Positions 9,290 to 17,672 of a stretch of 64,000 nucleotides of DNA are shown in pieces. A program made the position numbers and the translations under genes. A model generated the notes under the pieces. It searched no databases. It saw nothing but the letters and a program-made list of their open reading frames with translations, and was not told where the DNA came from. This DNA comes from Chondromyces crocatus (GTDB lineage Bacteria > Myxococcota_A > Polyangia > Polyangiales > Polyangiaceae): NCBI RefSeq assembly GCF_001189295.1, contig NZ_CP012159.1, positions 6,030,525 to 6,094,524 on the forward strand, in the 5' to 3' direction. Every line of letters starts with the position of its first letter. The stretch's first letter is position 1.

Positions 9290-10123
9290 TCAGGCCGTGG
9301 TTTCCGCTGGTTTGCGTGCGATCGCGTACACCACGTTGGTCTGTGCGGCGCGCACACCCTGCGCTTCGAGCGCAGCGTGCAGGTCCTCTCGCACCGCTTC
9401 TCGCGTGGCAGCGTCGAGCTGATCCAGCGTCCCCCGGTAGCCCGAACCCAGCGCGATCGTCCACCAGTCCTCGGCCGTGCGGAGCGGTTGCGCCGACGTC
9501 TCGGCCTCGACCGAGCTCGCCTCCACGCCCACGCCGGCGAGCATCGCCCGCAACGTCTCCGGCGTCTCGATCCGCGCCCACGGCTTCACCTTCTTCACCA
9601 GCTCCGGCCGCCGCGCGCCGATGACTTCCCAGAACAACCCGTCCCCTGGTGCCATCACATCTGGCCCCCAGGTGGTGATCGCCAGCGTCCCCGACGGCTT
9701 CACCCAGCGCCACAGCCTGCGCACCGTCTCCTCCATGTCCGGGAAGAAGAAGATCCCGAACACACACACAACCGCATCGAAGTGCCCTCCCGGCACGTCC
9801 AGCGCCTCCACGTCCGCACAGCGGAACTCCACGTTCGAGAGCCCGGCTGCGTCCGCCTTGGCGCGGCCGAGCTGGAGCAGGGGCTCGGCCAGATCGACCG
9901 CGAGCACCGATCCCGAAGCTCCTACCTTCTGTGCCGCCGGTAGCGCCGAGGCGCCCGACCCACAGCAGACGTCGAGCACCCGCTGCCCCTCGGTGAGTGC
10001 GAGCCGGTCCACCGTGTTCTCACCGATGCGCGCCCAGAAGGCGAGCGGCGGCGCATCGAAGTGATCGGCCGCGGCGCTGAAGATCGCCGCCATCTGTGCC
10101 TTGATGGGATGAAGTGTCTGCAT
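9290..10123 (-). CDS. class I SAM-dependent methyltransferase
   Basis: A 277-residue cytosolic methyltransferase of the UbiE/Coq5-like superfamily. Motif I is VLDVCCGSGASALP (about 49-62), followed by the acidic end of the second strand (VLAVDLAEPLL), the motif-II region VEFRCADVEALD, and the motif-III-like WVKPSGTLAITTW. These enzymes transfer a methyl group from S-adenosylmethionine; the acceptor is not predictable. It is followed on the opposite side of the copper genes and shares strand with the copper chaperone, whose stop codon lies 35 bases upstream of its start, so co-transcription is possible, but a role in metal handling is not implied by the sequence. Confidence 0.88.
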   Translation of the reverse strand: MQTLHPIKAQMAAIFSAAADHFDAPPLAFWARIGENTVDRLALTEGQRVLDVCCGSGASALPAAQKVGASGSVLAVDLAEPLLQLGRAKADAAGLSNVEFRCADVEALDVPGGHFDAVVCVFGIFFFPDMEETVRRLWRWVKPSGTLAITTWGPDVMAPGDGLFWEVIGARRPELVKKVKPWARIETPETLRAMLAGVGVEASSVEAETSAQPLRTAEDWWTIALGSGYRGTLDQLDAATREAVREDLHAALEAQGVRAAQTNVVYAIARKPAETTA

Positions 10124-10158
10124 GCGTGTGCCTCGCTGACGCAGGGACCTGGCCGGTA

Positions 10159-10374
10159 TTACACCGCCTGCGCCTCGTACCCTGCGTCCTGGACCGCCGC
10201 GAGCATTTCACCCAGCGTTGCCCCGCCGGCCGCGAGCGTGACCCGCGCGTCTCCCTCCGCGAGCCGCACCTCCACCTCGCGCACCCCTTCGAGCTTGCGC
10301 AGTGCCGTGCTCACGTGGCGAACGCAGTTCTGGCACGTCATGCCGCCGACCTTCAGCGTGATCTCCTGATCCAT
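10159..10374 (-). CDS. copZ: copper chaperone, heavy-metal-associated domain (CopZ-like)
   Basis: A 71-residue single HMA domain with the metal-binding loop GGMTCQNC (Cys14 and Cys17) and the usual ferredoxin-like pattern ending in AGYEAQAV. Such proteins carry Cu(I) in the cytosol and hand it to a CopA-type ATPase. The gene has a very strong Shine-Dalgarno (GGAAGGAGGAG) and is divergent from the copA-like gene with about 160 bases between them, the classic pairing of chaperone and pump. The HMA of this protein and that of the ATPase share the MTC..C.RHV pattern. Confidence 0.92.
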   Translation of the reverse strand: MDQEITLKVGGMTCQNCVRHVSTALRKLEGVREVEVRLAEGDARVTLAAGGATLGEMLAAVQDAGYEAQAV

Positions 10375-10495
10375 CCGGTTCTCCTCCTTCCGATACTGGC
10401 ATGCCCCCCGCTCTGGTGTAAGGGACCCGGGCTGTGTGCGTCTGCAGGGACAGACCGGGACCCGACGCAGCCACGCGCCCTGTCAGCGCGGAACA

Positions 10496-10509
10496 CCACG
10501 GCGCCGTGG
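10496..10509. promoter_or_regulatory. 14-bp perfect palindrome upstream of copA
   Basis: CCACGGCGCCGTGG is a perfect palindrome, and a second one (CCGTGGCCACGG) overlaps its right half. They lie 26 bases upstream of the ATPase start, inside the copZ-copA divergent region. This could be an operator for a copper-responsive repressor or a 5'-leader hairpin; no known copper box was recognised and no regulator gene is adjacent. Confidence 0.3.
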
Positions 10510-10534
10510 CCACGGACGAGCCAAGGGAGCGACC

Positions 10535-13114
10535 ATGACGACGACGAGCGGCCCAGCGCCGACCCAGACCCCGCCCGCACGTGCCGAGCGCCGTGATCTG
10601 CCCATCCGCGGCATGACCTGCGCGAGCTGTGTGCGTCATGTGGAGCGGGCCCTGCGTCGTGTCGACGGTGTGCAGGAGGCGAACGTCAACCTGGTCACCC
10701 AGCGCGCCACCGTCCTCTTCGACCCGGGCGCCACGTCCGTTCGTGCGCTCGCCGAGGCCGTGGAAGAGGCCGGCTACGAGGTCCCGGGTGCGCTCGCGCC
10801 CGACGAGACCGACAGCGCTGGACCGGCGAGCAGCCCCACGGCTGCGGAGGCCGAGGCCTCGTCAGAGGCGTCGCTGTCCTTGAAGAGCGACGCATCGACG
10901 GGTGAGGCGTCGACGGGTGAGGCGTCGACGGGTGAGGCGTCGACGGGTGAGGGATCGAAGAGCGAAGGGTCGGCGAGTCAGGCGTCATCGCGCGGAGCGT
11001 CGTCGAAGGACGGAGCATCGCAGCGCGAAGCGTCGTCACCATCCGCGGTGGCCTCCACCCCCCGGCGTGTGAACCGCGCGAAGGCGACCTCATCGGCTCG
11101 CTCCACGGCCGAGACCTTGCGAGAGGCCGAAGCGCGCGAGCAGCGAACCCTCCGCCGCGACCTCCTCCTCGCCGCCGCCTTCACCGCGCCGCTCCTGGTC
11201 ATCGCCATGTCGCACGGGGCGATCCCCTTCCTCGATGGCGCCCTGGGTCGCTGGCTCCAGCTCGGCCTCGCCACCCCGGTGGTGTTCGGCCCTGGCCGCC
11301 GCTTCTTCCACCTCGCCTGGCTCGCGCTGCGCCGCCGCAGCGCCGACATGAACGTCCTCATCGCCCTCGGCGCGGGCGCCGCCTACCTCTACTCTGCGCT
11401 CGGCGTCCTCGCCCCGAGTCTCTTCCCCCACGCCGAGCACGGCCACACCCCGCACCTCTACTTCGAGGCCGCGGCGGCCATCCTCACCTTCGTCCTCCTC
11501 GGCCGCCTCCTCGAAGGCCGCTCCCGCGCCCACCTCGGCGATGCCGTCCGCGGCCTCGTCGCCCTCCAGCCCCGGACCGCGCGCCGCCTCCGCGGCGACA
11601 CCGAGGAGGCCGTCCCCGTCGAGGCCCTCGTCCCGGGTGATCTCGTCCTCGTGCGCCCTGGCGAGCGCCTTCCCGCCGACGGCCAGATCGTGCGCGGCAG
11701 CTCCGGCATCGACGAGTCGATGCTCACCGGCGAGAGCCTCCCCGTCGACAAGGCCGAAGGCGACCCCGTCTCCGCGGGCACCCTCAACACGAGCGGCGCC
11801 ATCACCCTCCGCGTCACCACCACCGGCGAGGGCACCGCGCTCGCGCGCATCGCCCGCGCCGTCGAAGATGCCCAGGGATCCAAGGCTCCCATCGCGCGCC
11901 TCGCCGATGTCGTGAGCGGCTACTTCGTGCCCACCGTCGTCGGCATCGCCCTCCTCAGCTTCGGCGCCTGGCTCTGGCTCACCCCTGGACCCGACGCGCT
12001 CGCCACCGCCATCGAGCGCGCCGTCGCCGTGCTCGTCATCGCGTGCCCTTGCGCCCTCGGCCTCGCCACCCCCGCCGCCGTCGCCGTCGGTACGGGCCGC
12101 GGCGCCGAGCTCGGCGTTCTCGTCAAGGGCGGCGCCGCTCTCGAAGCCCTGAGCCGCGTCGACCTCGTCCTCGTCGACAAGACCGGCACCCTCACCACCG
12201 GCAAGCCCGCGCTCACCCACGTCATCGACCGCTCCGGCCTCGGCGAAGACGCCCTCCTCGCCCTCGTCGGCAGCGCCGAGCGTGGCAGCGAGCACCCCAT
12301 CGCCCACGCCCTCGTCGAGGGCGCCCGCGCCCGTGGCGCCACGCTCGACACCCCCGACGTCCTTCGCGCCGAGGCCGGCCATGGCGTCGAAGCCCGCATC
12401 GGCGATCGCACCCTCCGCGTCGGCACCCGCGCCTTCCTCGCTGCTGCTGGCATCGACCCCGAGCCCCTCGAACCCGACGCAAGCCGTCTCGCCGAGCAGG
12501 GCAGCACCCCCTCCTTCGTCGCCATCGACGGCCGCCTCGCCGGCCTCGTCGCCGTCGCCGACCGCCCCGCTGACGGCGCCCGCGAAGCCATCGCCGAGCT
12601 GACCCACCTCGGCGTCGACCTCGCCGTCCTCACCGGCGACCGTCAGGCCACCGCCCGCGCCATCGCCCGCGAGCTGGGCGTCACCGAGGTCCACGCCGAG
12701 CTGCGCCCCGAGGACAAAGCCCGCATCATCACCGACGCCCGCCGTGACGGCCGCCGCGTCGCCATGGTCGGCGACGGCGTGAACGACGCCCCGGCCCTCG
12801 CCTCCGCCGACGTCGGCATCGCCATCGGCACCGGCGCCGACATCGCCCTCGACGCCGCCGATGTCGCCCTCCTCCACGGCGGCATCCGCGGCGTCCCCAC
12901 CAGCGTGCGCCTCGCCCGCAAGACCCTCGGCACCATCCGGCAGAACCTCTTCTTCGCCTTCGTGTACAACGTGATCGGCATCCCCATCGCCGCAGGCGTC
13001 TTCTTCCCCTGGACGGGCTGGCTCCTGTCCCCCGTGATCGCCAGCGCCGCCATGTCCCTGTCGAGCGTCTCCGTGCTCCTCAGTTCCCTGCGCCTCCGCC
13101 GCTTCCAGGGGTGA
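10535..13114 (+). CDS. copA: copper-translocating P1B-type ATPase
   Basis: An 859-residue heavy-metal P-type ATPase that exports Cu(I)/Ag(I) across the inner membrane. In order: one HMA domain (about 20-90) with GMTCASC at 26-32; a Ser/Glu-rich linker (about 95-185); two N-terminal helices; membrane segments; the actuator TGES loop; the CPC membrane motif at 504-506; the phosphorylation site DKTGT with Asp548; SEHP for nucleotide binding; and GDGVND around Asp747. The ATG chosen has GGGAG upstream and begins just before the HMA; an upstream in-frame ATG would add 33 atypical residues. The linker contains four perfect or near-perfect ASTGE repeats. The Cys-Pro-Cys class indicates monovalent copper or silver. 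Confidence 0.96.
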   Translation: MTTTSGPAPTQTPPARAERRDLPIRGMTCASCVRHVERALRRVDGVQEANVNLVTQRATVLFDPGATSVRALAEAVEEAGYEVPGALAPDETDSAGPASSPTAAEAEASSEASLSLKSDASTGEASTGEASTGEASTGEGSKSEGSASQASSRGASSKDGASQREASSPSAVASTPRRVNRAKATSSARSTAETLREAEAREQRTLRRDLLLAAAFTAPLLVIAMSHGAIPFLDGALGRWLQLGLATPVVFGPGRRFFHLAWLALRRRSADMNVLIALGAGAAYLYSALGVLAPSLFPHAEHGHTPHLYFEAAAAILTFVLLGRLLEGRSRAHLGDAVRGLVALQPRTARRLRGDTEEAVPVEALVPGDLVLVRPGERLPADGQIVRGSSGIDESMLTGESLPVDKAEGDPVSAGTLNTSGAITLRVTTTGEGTALARIARAVEDAQGSKAPIARLADVVSGYFVPTVVGIALLSFGAWLWLTPGPDALATAIERAVAVLVIACPCALGLATPAAVAVGTGRGAELGVLVKGGAALEALSRVDLVLVDKTGTLTTGKPALTHVIDRSGLGEDALLALVGSAERGSEHPIAHALVEGARARGATLDTPDVLRAEAGHGVEARIGDRTLRVGTRAFLAAAGIDPEPLEPDASRLAEQGSTPSFVAIDGRLAGLVAVADRPADGAREAIAELTHLGVDLAVLTGDRQATARAIARELGVTEVHAELRPEDKARIITDARRDGRRVAMVGDGVNDAPALASADVGIAIGTGADIALDAADVALLHGGIRGVPTSVRLARKTLGTIRQNLFFAFVYNVIGIPIAAGVFFPWTGWLLSPVIASAAMSLSSVSVLLSSLRLRRFQG
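10892..10951 (+). repeat. four 15-bp tandem repeats in the copA linker
   Basis: Unit gcgtcgacgggtgag (the first copy differs at one base) repeated four times in frame, encoding ASTGE at residues 120-139 of the ATPase. The near-identity at DNA level suggests recent expansion in a disordered linker between the HMA domain and the membrane part. Confidence 0.9.
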
Positions 13115-13145
13115 GCCGCGACGACGGCCGTTCTCGATCTGCAGC

Positions 13146-13231
13146 GTGATGCGACGCATGGTCTGCGATCGCCTCACGCGCTACGACCTGCGACATCCTT
13201 CGCCGTGATGCGACGCATGATCTCCGATCGC
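13146..13231. repeat. 27-bp direct repeat pair, each with an ATGCGaCGCAT palindrome
   Basis: Two copies, 13146-13172 and 13205-13231, agree at 25 of 27 positions. Each contains the odd palindrome ATGCGACGCAT (13149-13159 and 13208-13218). They lie between copA and the next lipoprotein gene. Spaced duplicated palindromes are typical of operators, but they could equally be decayed repeats. Confidence 0.7.
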
Positions 13232-13239
13232 TTCCATCA

Positions 13240-13287
13240 CACGCAGTAGCCTGCACACGCAGTAGCCTGCACACGCAGCAGCCTGCG
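13240..13287. repeat. three 16-bp tandem repeats
   Basis: Unit cacgcagtagcctgca, three copies in a row (the third with two changes), directly downstream of the palindromic pair and 66 bases upstream of the lipoprotein gene. Not coding in any convincing frame. Confidence 0.85.
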
Positions 13288-13353
13288 ACATCGGACGAAT
13301 CTGCTGCACGCGGATCACGTTGACATCACGGGTACGCATCCCTTCGATCACGC

Positions 13354-14277
13354 ATGCGCAAATCACGCTGGATGCTGTGCGTCGCTCCCTTGCTCGTCTC
13401 GGCATGTGCCGTCGAGATGCCGCTGGATACGGACGACACCGACGCGCTGGACGACCTCACCACCGAGCGCGCCGAGCAGCCCGACGACGAACTCGTCGGC
13501 TCTGCAGAACAGCCCCTTTACGCGGGCGTGAACGGTGACGCCTGCACGGCCAGCCCGTACAACTGCAAGCTGCGTGTCACGGGCGGCAACCGCGTCGCCA
13601 CCAACGATCCGGACGACGACAACTCCTGGGGCCTCGTCCTCGGCGTCCCCATCCGTGATGGCCACGGCAACGTCGTCGGCACCTCCTCCCGCACCCGCTC
13701 CACCTTCAACCACGGCCAGACGCGCACCTTCGCGGGCGAGACGCACGCCTTCGCCGTCTCCACCTCGAACAGCAGCGCGGGCTGGATGCCGCTCTCCAGC
13801 ATCCTCGGCGCCAGCTCGTTCGCCAGCAAGGTCGGCCACGTCTCGGCCAAGGGCGTGGGCTTGAGCAAGATGGCCTGCTACGCCGTGCGCAACTGGCACG
13901 ACACCAACCTCGAATTCAAGAAGGTCGTCCACGACAGCACCGCCACCCACGAGCGCGCGGGTGACTACCTCCCCCTCGTCCGCGCGAACGGCGGTCGCTC
14001 GGCCAACCTCGCGTTCAACGTCCCCGGCTTCGGCCTCGGTGGCCCTGCCGTCGATCACTTCCCCGCGGGCACGAAGTTCCAGCGCCTCGACGTCCCCACC
14101 GACCACGGCGCGCCCTCCATCGACGTGCCGCTCTGGGTGCAAGACAGCGCAGGCCGCTACCGCACCCAGTCGGGCACGATGAAGTTCCTCTACGGCTACG
14201 TCATCGCCGCCACCGGCACCAAGCGCAACGGCTGGATGGCCTACGACGCCCTCGAAGTGAGCAGCGGCTGTCCCTGA
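13354..14277 (+). CDS. hypothetical secreted lipoprotein
   Basis: A 307-residue protein with a signal peptide ending in LLVSAC (lipobox Cys18), followed by an acidic spacer (TDDTDALDD, EQPDDEL) typical of exported myxobacterial proteins. The mature part has paired Cys (CTASPYNC, later MACYAV and a C-terminal SSGCP), and strands such as NSWGLVLGVPIRDGHGNVVG and YLPLVRANGG. I do not recognise a family. The Shine-Dalgarno is weak. It is preceded by a repeat-rich leader and followed by a large noncoding repeat region, so it is probably a single-gene unit. Confidence 0.8.
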   Translation: MRKSRWMLCVAPLLVSACAVEMPLDTDDTDALDDLTTERAEQPDDELVGSAEQPLYAGVNGDACTASPYNCKLRVTGGNRVATNDPDDDNSWGLVLGVPIRDGHGNVVGTSSRTRSTFNHGQTRTFAGETHAFAVSTSNSSAGWMPLSSILGASSFASKVGHVSAKGVGLSKMACYAVRNWHDTNLEFKKVVHDSTATHERAGDYLPLVRANGGRSANLAFNVPGFGLGGPAVDHFPAGTKFQRLDVPTDHGAPSIDVPLWVQDSAGRYRTQSGTMKFLYGYVIAATGTKRNGWMAYDALEVSSGCP

Positions 14278-14282
14278 CCCGT

Positions 14283-14326
14283 GCGCGACGCCGGACCGCG
14301 CGCGACGCCGGACCGCGCGCGACGCC
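14283..14326. repeat. 17-bp tandem repeat, about 2.5 copies
   Basis: Unit gacgccggaccgcgcgc repeats with exact period 17 just after the lipoprotein stop codon. GC-rich and able to form several alternative hairpins; may act as a transcription-slowing or 3'-end element. Confidence 0.7.
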
Positions 14327-14460
14327 ACACTGGCAACGGATGGAGGCGAGCCATGTCGTGGTGTCAGGACGGAAGGAACCTCGGCAGGGACGTCCGGAGC
14401 GGGTCCCTCGACAGGACAGGTCGTCGGGAACGGTAGGTAACTCACAAAGAAGAGGGGTAG

Positions 14461-14790
14461 GAACGGTCCGAGGGACCTTTGCTGGTGCAGTAAGGGCAGG
14501 GGGGGAACGATCCGAGGGACCTTTACTGGTGCAGTGAAGGCAGGGGGGAACGGTCCGAGGGACCTTTACTGGTGCAGGAAGGGCGGGGGGGAACGGTCCG
14601 AGGGCTCTTTACTGGTGCAGGAAGGGCAGGGGGGAACGGTCCGAGGGCTCTTTACTGGTGCAGGAAGGGCGGGGGGGAACGGTCCGAGGGCTCTTTACTG
14701 GTGCAGGAAGGGCAGGGGGGAACGGTCCGAGGGCTCTTTACTGGTGCAGTAAGGGCAGGGGGGAACGGTCCGAGGTGTCTTGGGTGGTGC
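14461..14790. repeat. array of seven 43-bp noncoding tandem repeats plus a decayed eighth
   Basis: Copies start at 14461, 14505, 14548, 14591, 14634, 14677, 14720 and 14763: period 44 once, then 43 throughout. The core is gaacggtccgaggg, then ctctttactggtgcag and aagggc with a G-run. Early copies carry gacctt where later ones carry gctctt, and the variable A/G in agggcRgggg alternates. The eighth copy is degenerate. Because 43 is not a multiple of three, the frames it creates rotate and are not real genes. Units abut without spacers, so this is not a CRISPR array. It occupies most of a 639-base gene-free stretch (14278-14916); the rest holds only the 17-bp repeat and unremarkable sequence. 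Confidence 0.95.
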
Positions 14791-14916
14791 GGGAGGCGGA
14801 GCGGACTGCGCCGGGGTGTCTCCTCGGGTGGGCTGCTCCGAGGGCGCTTCGCGGGGGGCGGCGCTGGTCAGCGGTGATGGCGCCGGTCTGCGGTGACGGC
14901 GCCGGTCGGCTTGCTC

Positions 14917-16299
14917 TCACGGGCAGAAGGTCACCTCGAAGCTCGTCTGGCTCGAGCAGGCGTGCAGGCCTTCCGCGTCGTCGTAGGCGTAGCTGTAGGC
15001 CGTGGGGCACATCTGCCGCATCGTCTGCACGTAGCTCGTCCGCACCACGCTCAGCGGGTCCGCGGCGTTGCTGCACGAGTCGGGGGTCATGCAGGAGTTG
15101 GCGACCGTGCACTGGCCCGTCGCAGGGTCGATCGGCGTCGGGCAGCACAGGTGGAGGCCCGGGTCCTGGTGCTCGGGTCGGCCCATGCCCCAGGGGGCCG
15201 GGTAGTTCCACTTCTTGCAAGGCGCCATGCAGCCGATCACGTTGCCGGCACCGTCGCGCACGCGCAGGTCTTGCGAACCGTAGCCCGGGATGTTCTCGGC
15301 GCCAGGGCAGCGGTCGAGCCGCAGGCCGGAGCAGTCGGAGGTGATGCAGCTCCCTTGCTCGGCGCCCTGGCCCTTGGGGACCACCTTGAAGGGCAGGGTG
15401 TAGCCGTCCACCTGGCTCAGGTTGTACCAGGTCTGCGCGGCGGCGCCCTTGGCGGCGAAGGTCGCCTCGAACTTCGACTCGATCGGAGGCTGGCATCCGC
15501 CCTGCGGACACGGCGCGACGCTGTCGCCGATGGTGCAGTTCAAGCCGTTCGCGTTGCAGCCCGTCTTCGGCCAGAAGCGCGTGGCGTTGATGCCGCCGTC
15601 GGGCACGTTGTACACGAACGAGGCGCCCTTGTTCAGGCGCACGTTCTGGGTCGCTTGCACGTTGTGCGCGATCCAGATCGGCTGCGAGCAGTTGTTGATG
15701 ATGGTCAGGGTGCGGGGGCCGTTGGGGTTCGGGTTCGGGTTCGAGCCGCCGCCGACCTTGTCGAGGGTCCACCGCTGGTTGTTCCCGTTGATGTAGGGGT
15801 ACTGCACGATCGGCGTCCCGTTGGCGGCGTTGCCCCAGTACAGGTCGAGGGTCATGTCGGTGTGCCGCGCGTGGATGCTGAACTCGCTGTTGCCGCGTGC
15901 GACGAACCGGAACTGCTGGTTGTTCCCGCCGCCGTAGCCCCACTGCTGGAGGCGCGCGTTCTCCGCGGTGCTGGCGTCGCGGATGTCGAGGGCCTTGTTG
16001 CTGTTGACGTTCTCGATCTTGTAATAGCCGCCGCTGGTCGCCGTCAGGCGGAACCGCTGGGCGTTGGTGCCGTTGCACGACCAGGACTGGATGCCGGCGC
16101 CGTCGGCCATGCTCGACGACGGGACGTCGAGGCAGTTGCCGGTCGCGACCGAGCGCAGCACGTACTCGCCTTCCGTGATCGTCGACACGATGACGGCGTC
16201 CGCTTCCTGCTCGCTCTCCTCGTACGGCGCGACGTCCTCCTCGACGGCACACCCGGCCAGCAGCAGCGACAGCCCAGTCCACGCGATCTGACGGATCAT
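14917..16299 (-). CDS. lipoprotein with ricin B-type lectin and thaumatin-like domains
   Basis: A 460-residue exported protein. The signal peptide ends in LLLAGC (lipobox Cys17), followed by an acidic spacer. Residues about 45-170 form a beta-trefoil lectin with the QxW repeats (QSWSC, QQWGY, QRWTL). After an Asn-Pro linker, residues about 190-460 match the thaumatin/PR-5 fold: LTIINNCSQPIWIAHN at the start, many Cys for disulphides, and the C-terminal SYVQTMRQMCPTAYSYAYDDAEG that is highly typical of the family. Thaumatin-like proteins bind beta-glucans and can damage fungal walls, so a role in carbohydrate binding or predation is plausible. The start after GAGGAG gives a proper signal peptide; a longer frame upstream is Arg-rich. 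Confidence 0.9.
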   Translation of the reverse strand: MIRQIAWTGLSLLLAGCAVEEDVAPYEESEQEADAVIVSTITEGEYVLRSVATGNCLDVPSSSMADGAGIQSWSCNGTNAQRFRLTATSGGYYKIENVNSNKALDIRDASTAENARLQQWGYGGGNNQQFRFVARGNSEFSIHARHTDMTLDLYWGNAANGTPIVQYPYINGNNQRWTLDKVGGGSNPNPNPNGPRTLTIINNCSQPIWIAHNVQATQNVRLNKGASFVYNVPDGGINATRFWPKTGCNANGLNCTIGDSVAPCPQGGCQPPIESKFEATFAAKGAAAQTWYNLSQVDGYTLPFKVVPKGQGAEQGSCITSDCSGLRLDRCPGAENIPGYGSQDLRVRDGAGNVIGCMAPCKKWNYPAPWGMGRPEHQDPGLHLCCPTPIDPATGQCTVANSCMTPDSCSNAADPLSVVRTSYVQTMRQMCPTAYSYAYDDAEGLHACSSQTSFEVTFCP

Positions 16300-16760
16300 G
16301 ATCCACTCCTCGCGGAGACGGCGCGCTGCCCGCGCAGCGCTCGACCTCTCCGTACGCGCCGGGCCCATTGCAGGGGGTGTACCAGCCAGGTCGGCGCGAC
16401 CGAACAGGCCAGGTTCCCAGGGGAAACGAGCGATCGGGGGATGATCCGTGCGGACACGGGGGCGATCTCATGGATCACCCCCCGCAGGGCATCGGCGAGG
16501 GGGGCCGCGCGAAGGGCGTCACCGGGCGGAGGCCCGCGTCCTCGCGAGGAACAGCGGGAAACGACGAACGGCGCTGGCGCTGCCGAGGTGGTGGGAGGGC
16601 CTCACCAGGGATGATCCGGAAGATCGCCCCCTTCCTTTCAGCGTTCCCAGGGGATCGGACGGATCGCCCTGGGCCCCAGCACGGAGGGGGCGCCGCGCGG
16701 GGGTCTCCGCGGCATGGGCGCGACTTGACCCGGCACGTTGCGCAATCCCACCATGCAGGT
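16300..16760. other. gene-poor stretch upstream of a divergent gene pair
   Basis: About 460 bases between the lectin-thaumatin gene and the most likely start of the zinc-ribbon membrane protein. In-frame ATGs upstream (for example at 16611) exist, so part could be coding, but the translated residues are Gly/Arg/Pro-rich and unlike a protein N-terminus. Two short imperfect repeats around ttcccagggg are present (16409 and 16640). No promoter was recognised. Confidence 0.5.
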
Positions 16761-17504
16761 GTGGCGTTTGCGTGTCCCAGGTGCAGCCTCCCCATCGCCG
16801 ACGCGGACCTCCGTCGTGGGCCGCAGGGGGCGCCTTGCCCGCGGTGTGGCGTGGGGGTGAGGGGGCTGGTGCGCATGCCCGGCAGCCCTCCTGCGCAAGG
16901 GCCGCTCCGGGCGCCGAGGCCCGTGGAGATCCAGATCCACCACGAGCAGCCCACGTTCCAGGGCCATGACACGTACCGGAGCGTGCAGACGCAGATCGGG
17001 ACGTCGATCGCGCTGACCCGTCGCTGGTTCGAGCCACGCTTCTCGATCTTGCTCCTCTTCACCACGATGTGGGCGGCGGCGATGATGCGCGTGCTGATGC
17101 ACCTGCTCGCAGGGGCGCCGACCTTGCTCGTGCTGCTGCCGATCCTGCACCTGGGGGCGGGGAGCGGGATGATCTACTACGCGCTCGCGAACCTCCTGAA
17201 CCGCTCCCGGATCACGCTCGCCTCGGGGCTGTTGACCATCTCCCACGGCCCGCTGCCCTGGGCTCCTGGCTGCGTGGTCGCCGCCCGACGGATCCGGGAT
17301 CTGCGGCTGGTGCAGGTCGAGGGCCGCCACGGTCGCAGCGCCTACGCGCTCGAGGCCACGCTCGACGATGGCAAGGCCGTGCGCGTGCTGAAGGGCCTCC
17401 CCAGCCGGGAGCAGGGGGCGTTCCTGGAGCAGACGCTCCAGGACGCGCTGGGGCTGTCGGAGCAGGCGTTGCTGCCGCCCGTCGGCGCGCGCTGCTTTGC
17501 ATGA
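16761..17504 (+). CDS. membrane protein with N-terminal zinc-ribbon
   Basis: About 247 residues from the GTG proposed here. It opens with FACPRCSLPI and, after 18 residues, CPRCGVGV: a CxxC pair of pairs that forms a zinc ribbon. A cytosolic stretch leads to two long hydrophobic segments (about FSILLLFTTMWAAAMMRVLMH and LLVLLPILHLGAGSG/IYYALANLL), then a soluble C-terminal domain with strands such as YALEATLDDGKAVRVLKGL. The function is not recognised. The start is uncertain: the GTG has a weak ribosome site, and in-frame ATGs at 16611 and further upstream are alternatives. Confidence 0.7.
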   Translation: MAFACPRCSLPIADADLRRGPQGAPCPRCGVGVRGLVRMPGSPPAQGPLRAPRPVEIQIHHEQPTFQGHDTYRSVQTQIGTSIALTRRWFEPRFSILLLFTTMWAAAMMRVLMHLLAGAPTLLVLLPILHLGAGSGMIYYALANLLNRSRITLASGLLTISHGPLPWAPGCVVAARRIRDLRLVQVEGRHGRSAYALEATLDDGKAVRVLKGLPSREQGAFLEQTLQDALGLSEQALLPPVGARCFA

Positions 17505-17672
17505 CGTGCGGTGTGGGGCTGGTCGGTGTGTAGCGCGGCATGGTGAGCGCATGCTCCGGGTGAAGCGCGCGCGCGGCCTGGCCTGTGCGGAGAGCGCGTT
17601 GCGGTGATCTTTCGGGTTTTGCGCGGTGAGCGGTCGCGGTAGACCAGCCCGCCGTCGCCCGAGGAGTCCGTC

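Noticed and set aside
11090-13177. 695-codon open frame opposite copA
   Set aside because: The copA product has every catalytic motif; the opposite frame is a Glu/Gly/Ala-rich shadow without domains.
14461-14790. CRISPR array
   Set aside because: Repeats are directly adjacent without unique spacers, and no cas genes are present.
14534-14877. Several short frames with GERSEGSLLVQEGQGG-type repeats
   Set aside because: Created by the 43-bp repeats, which shift frame every unit; no ribosome site and no conserved start.
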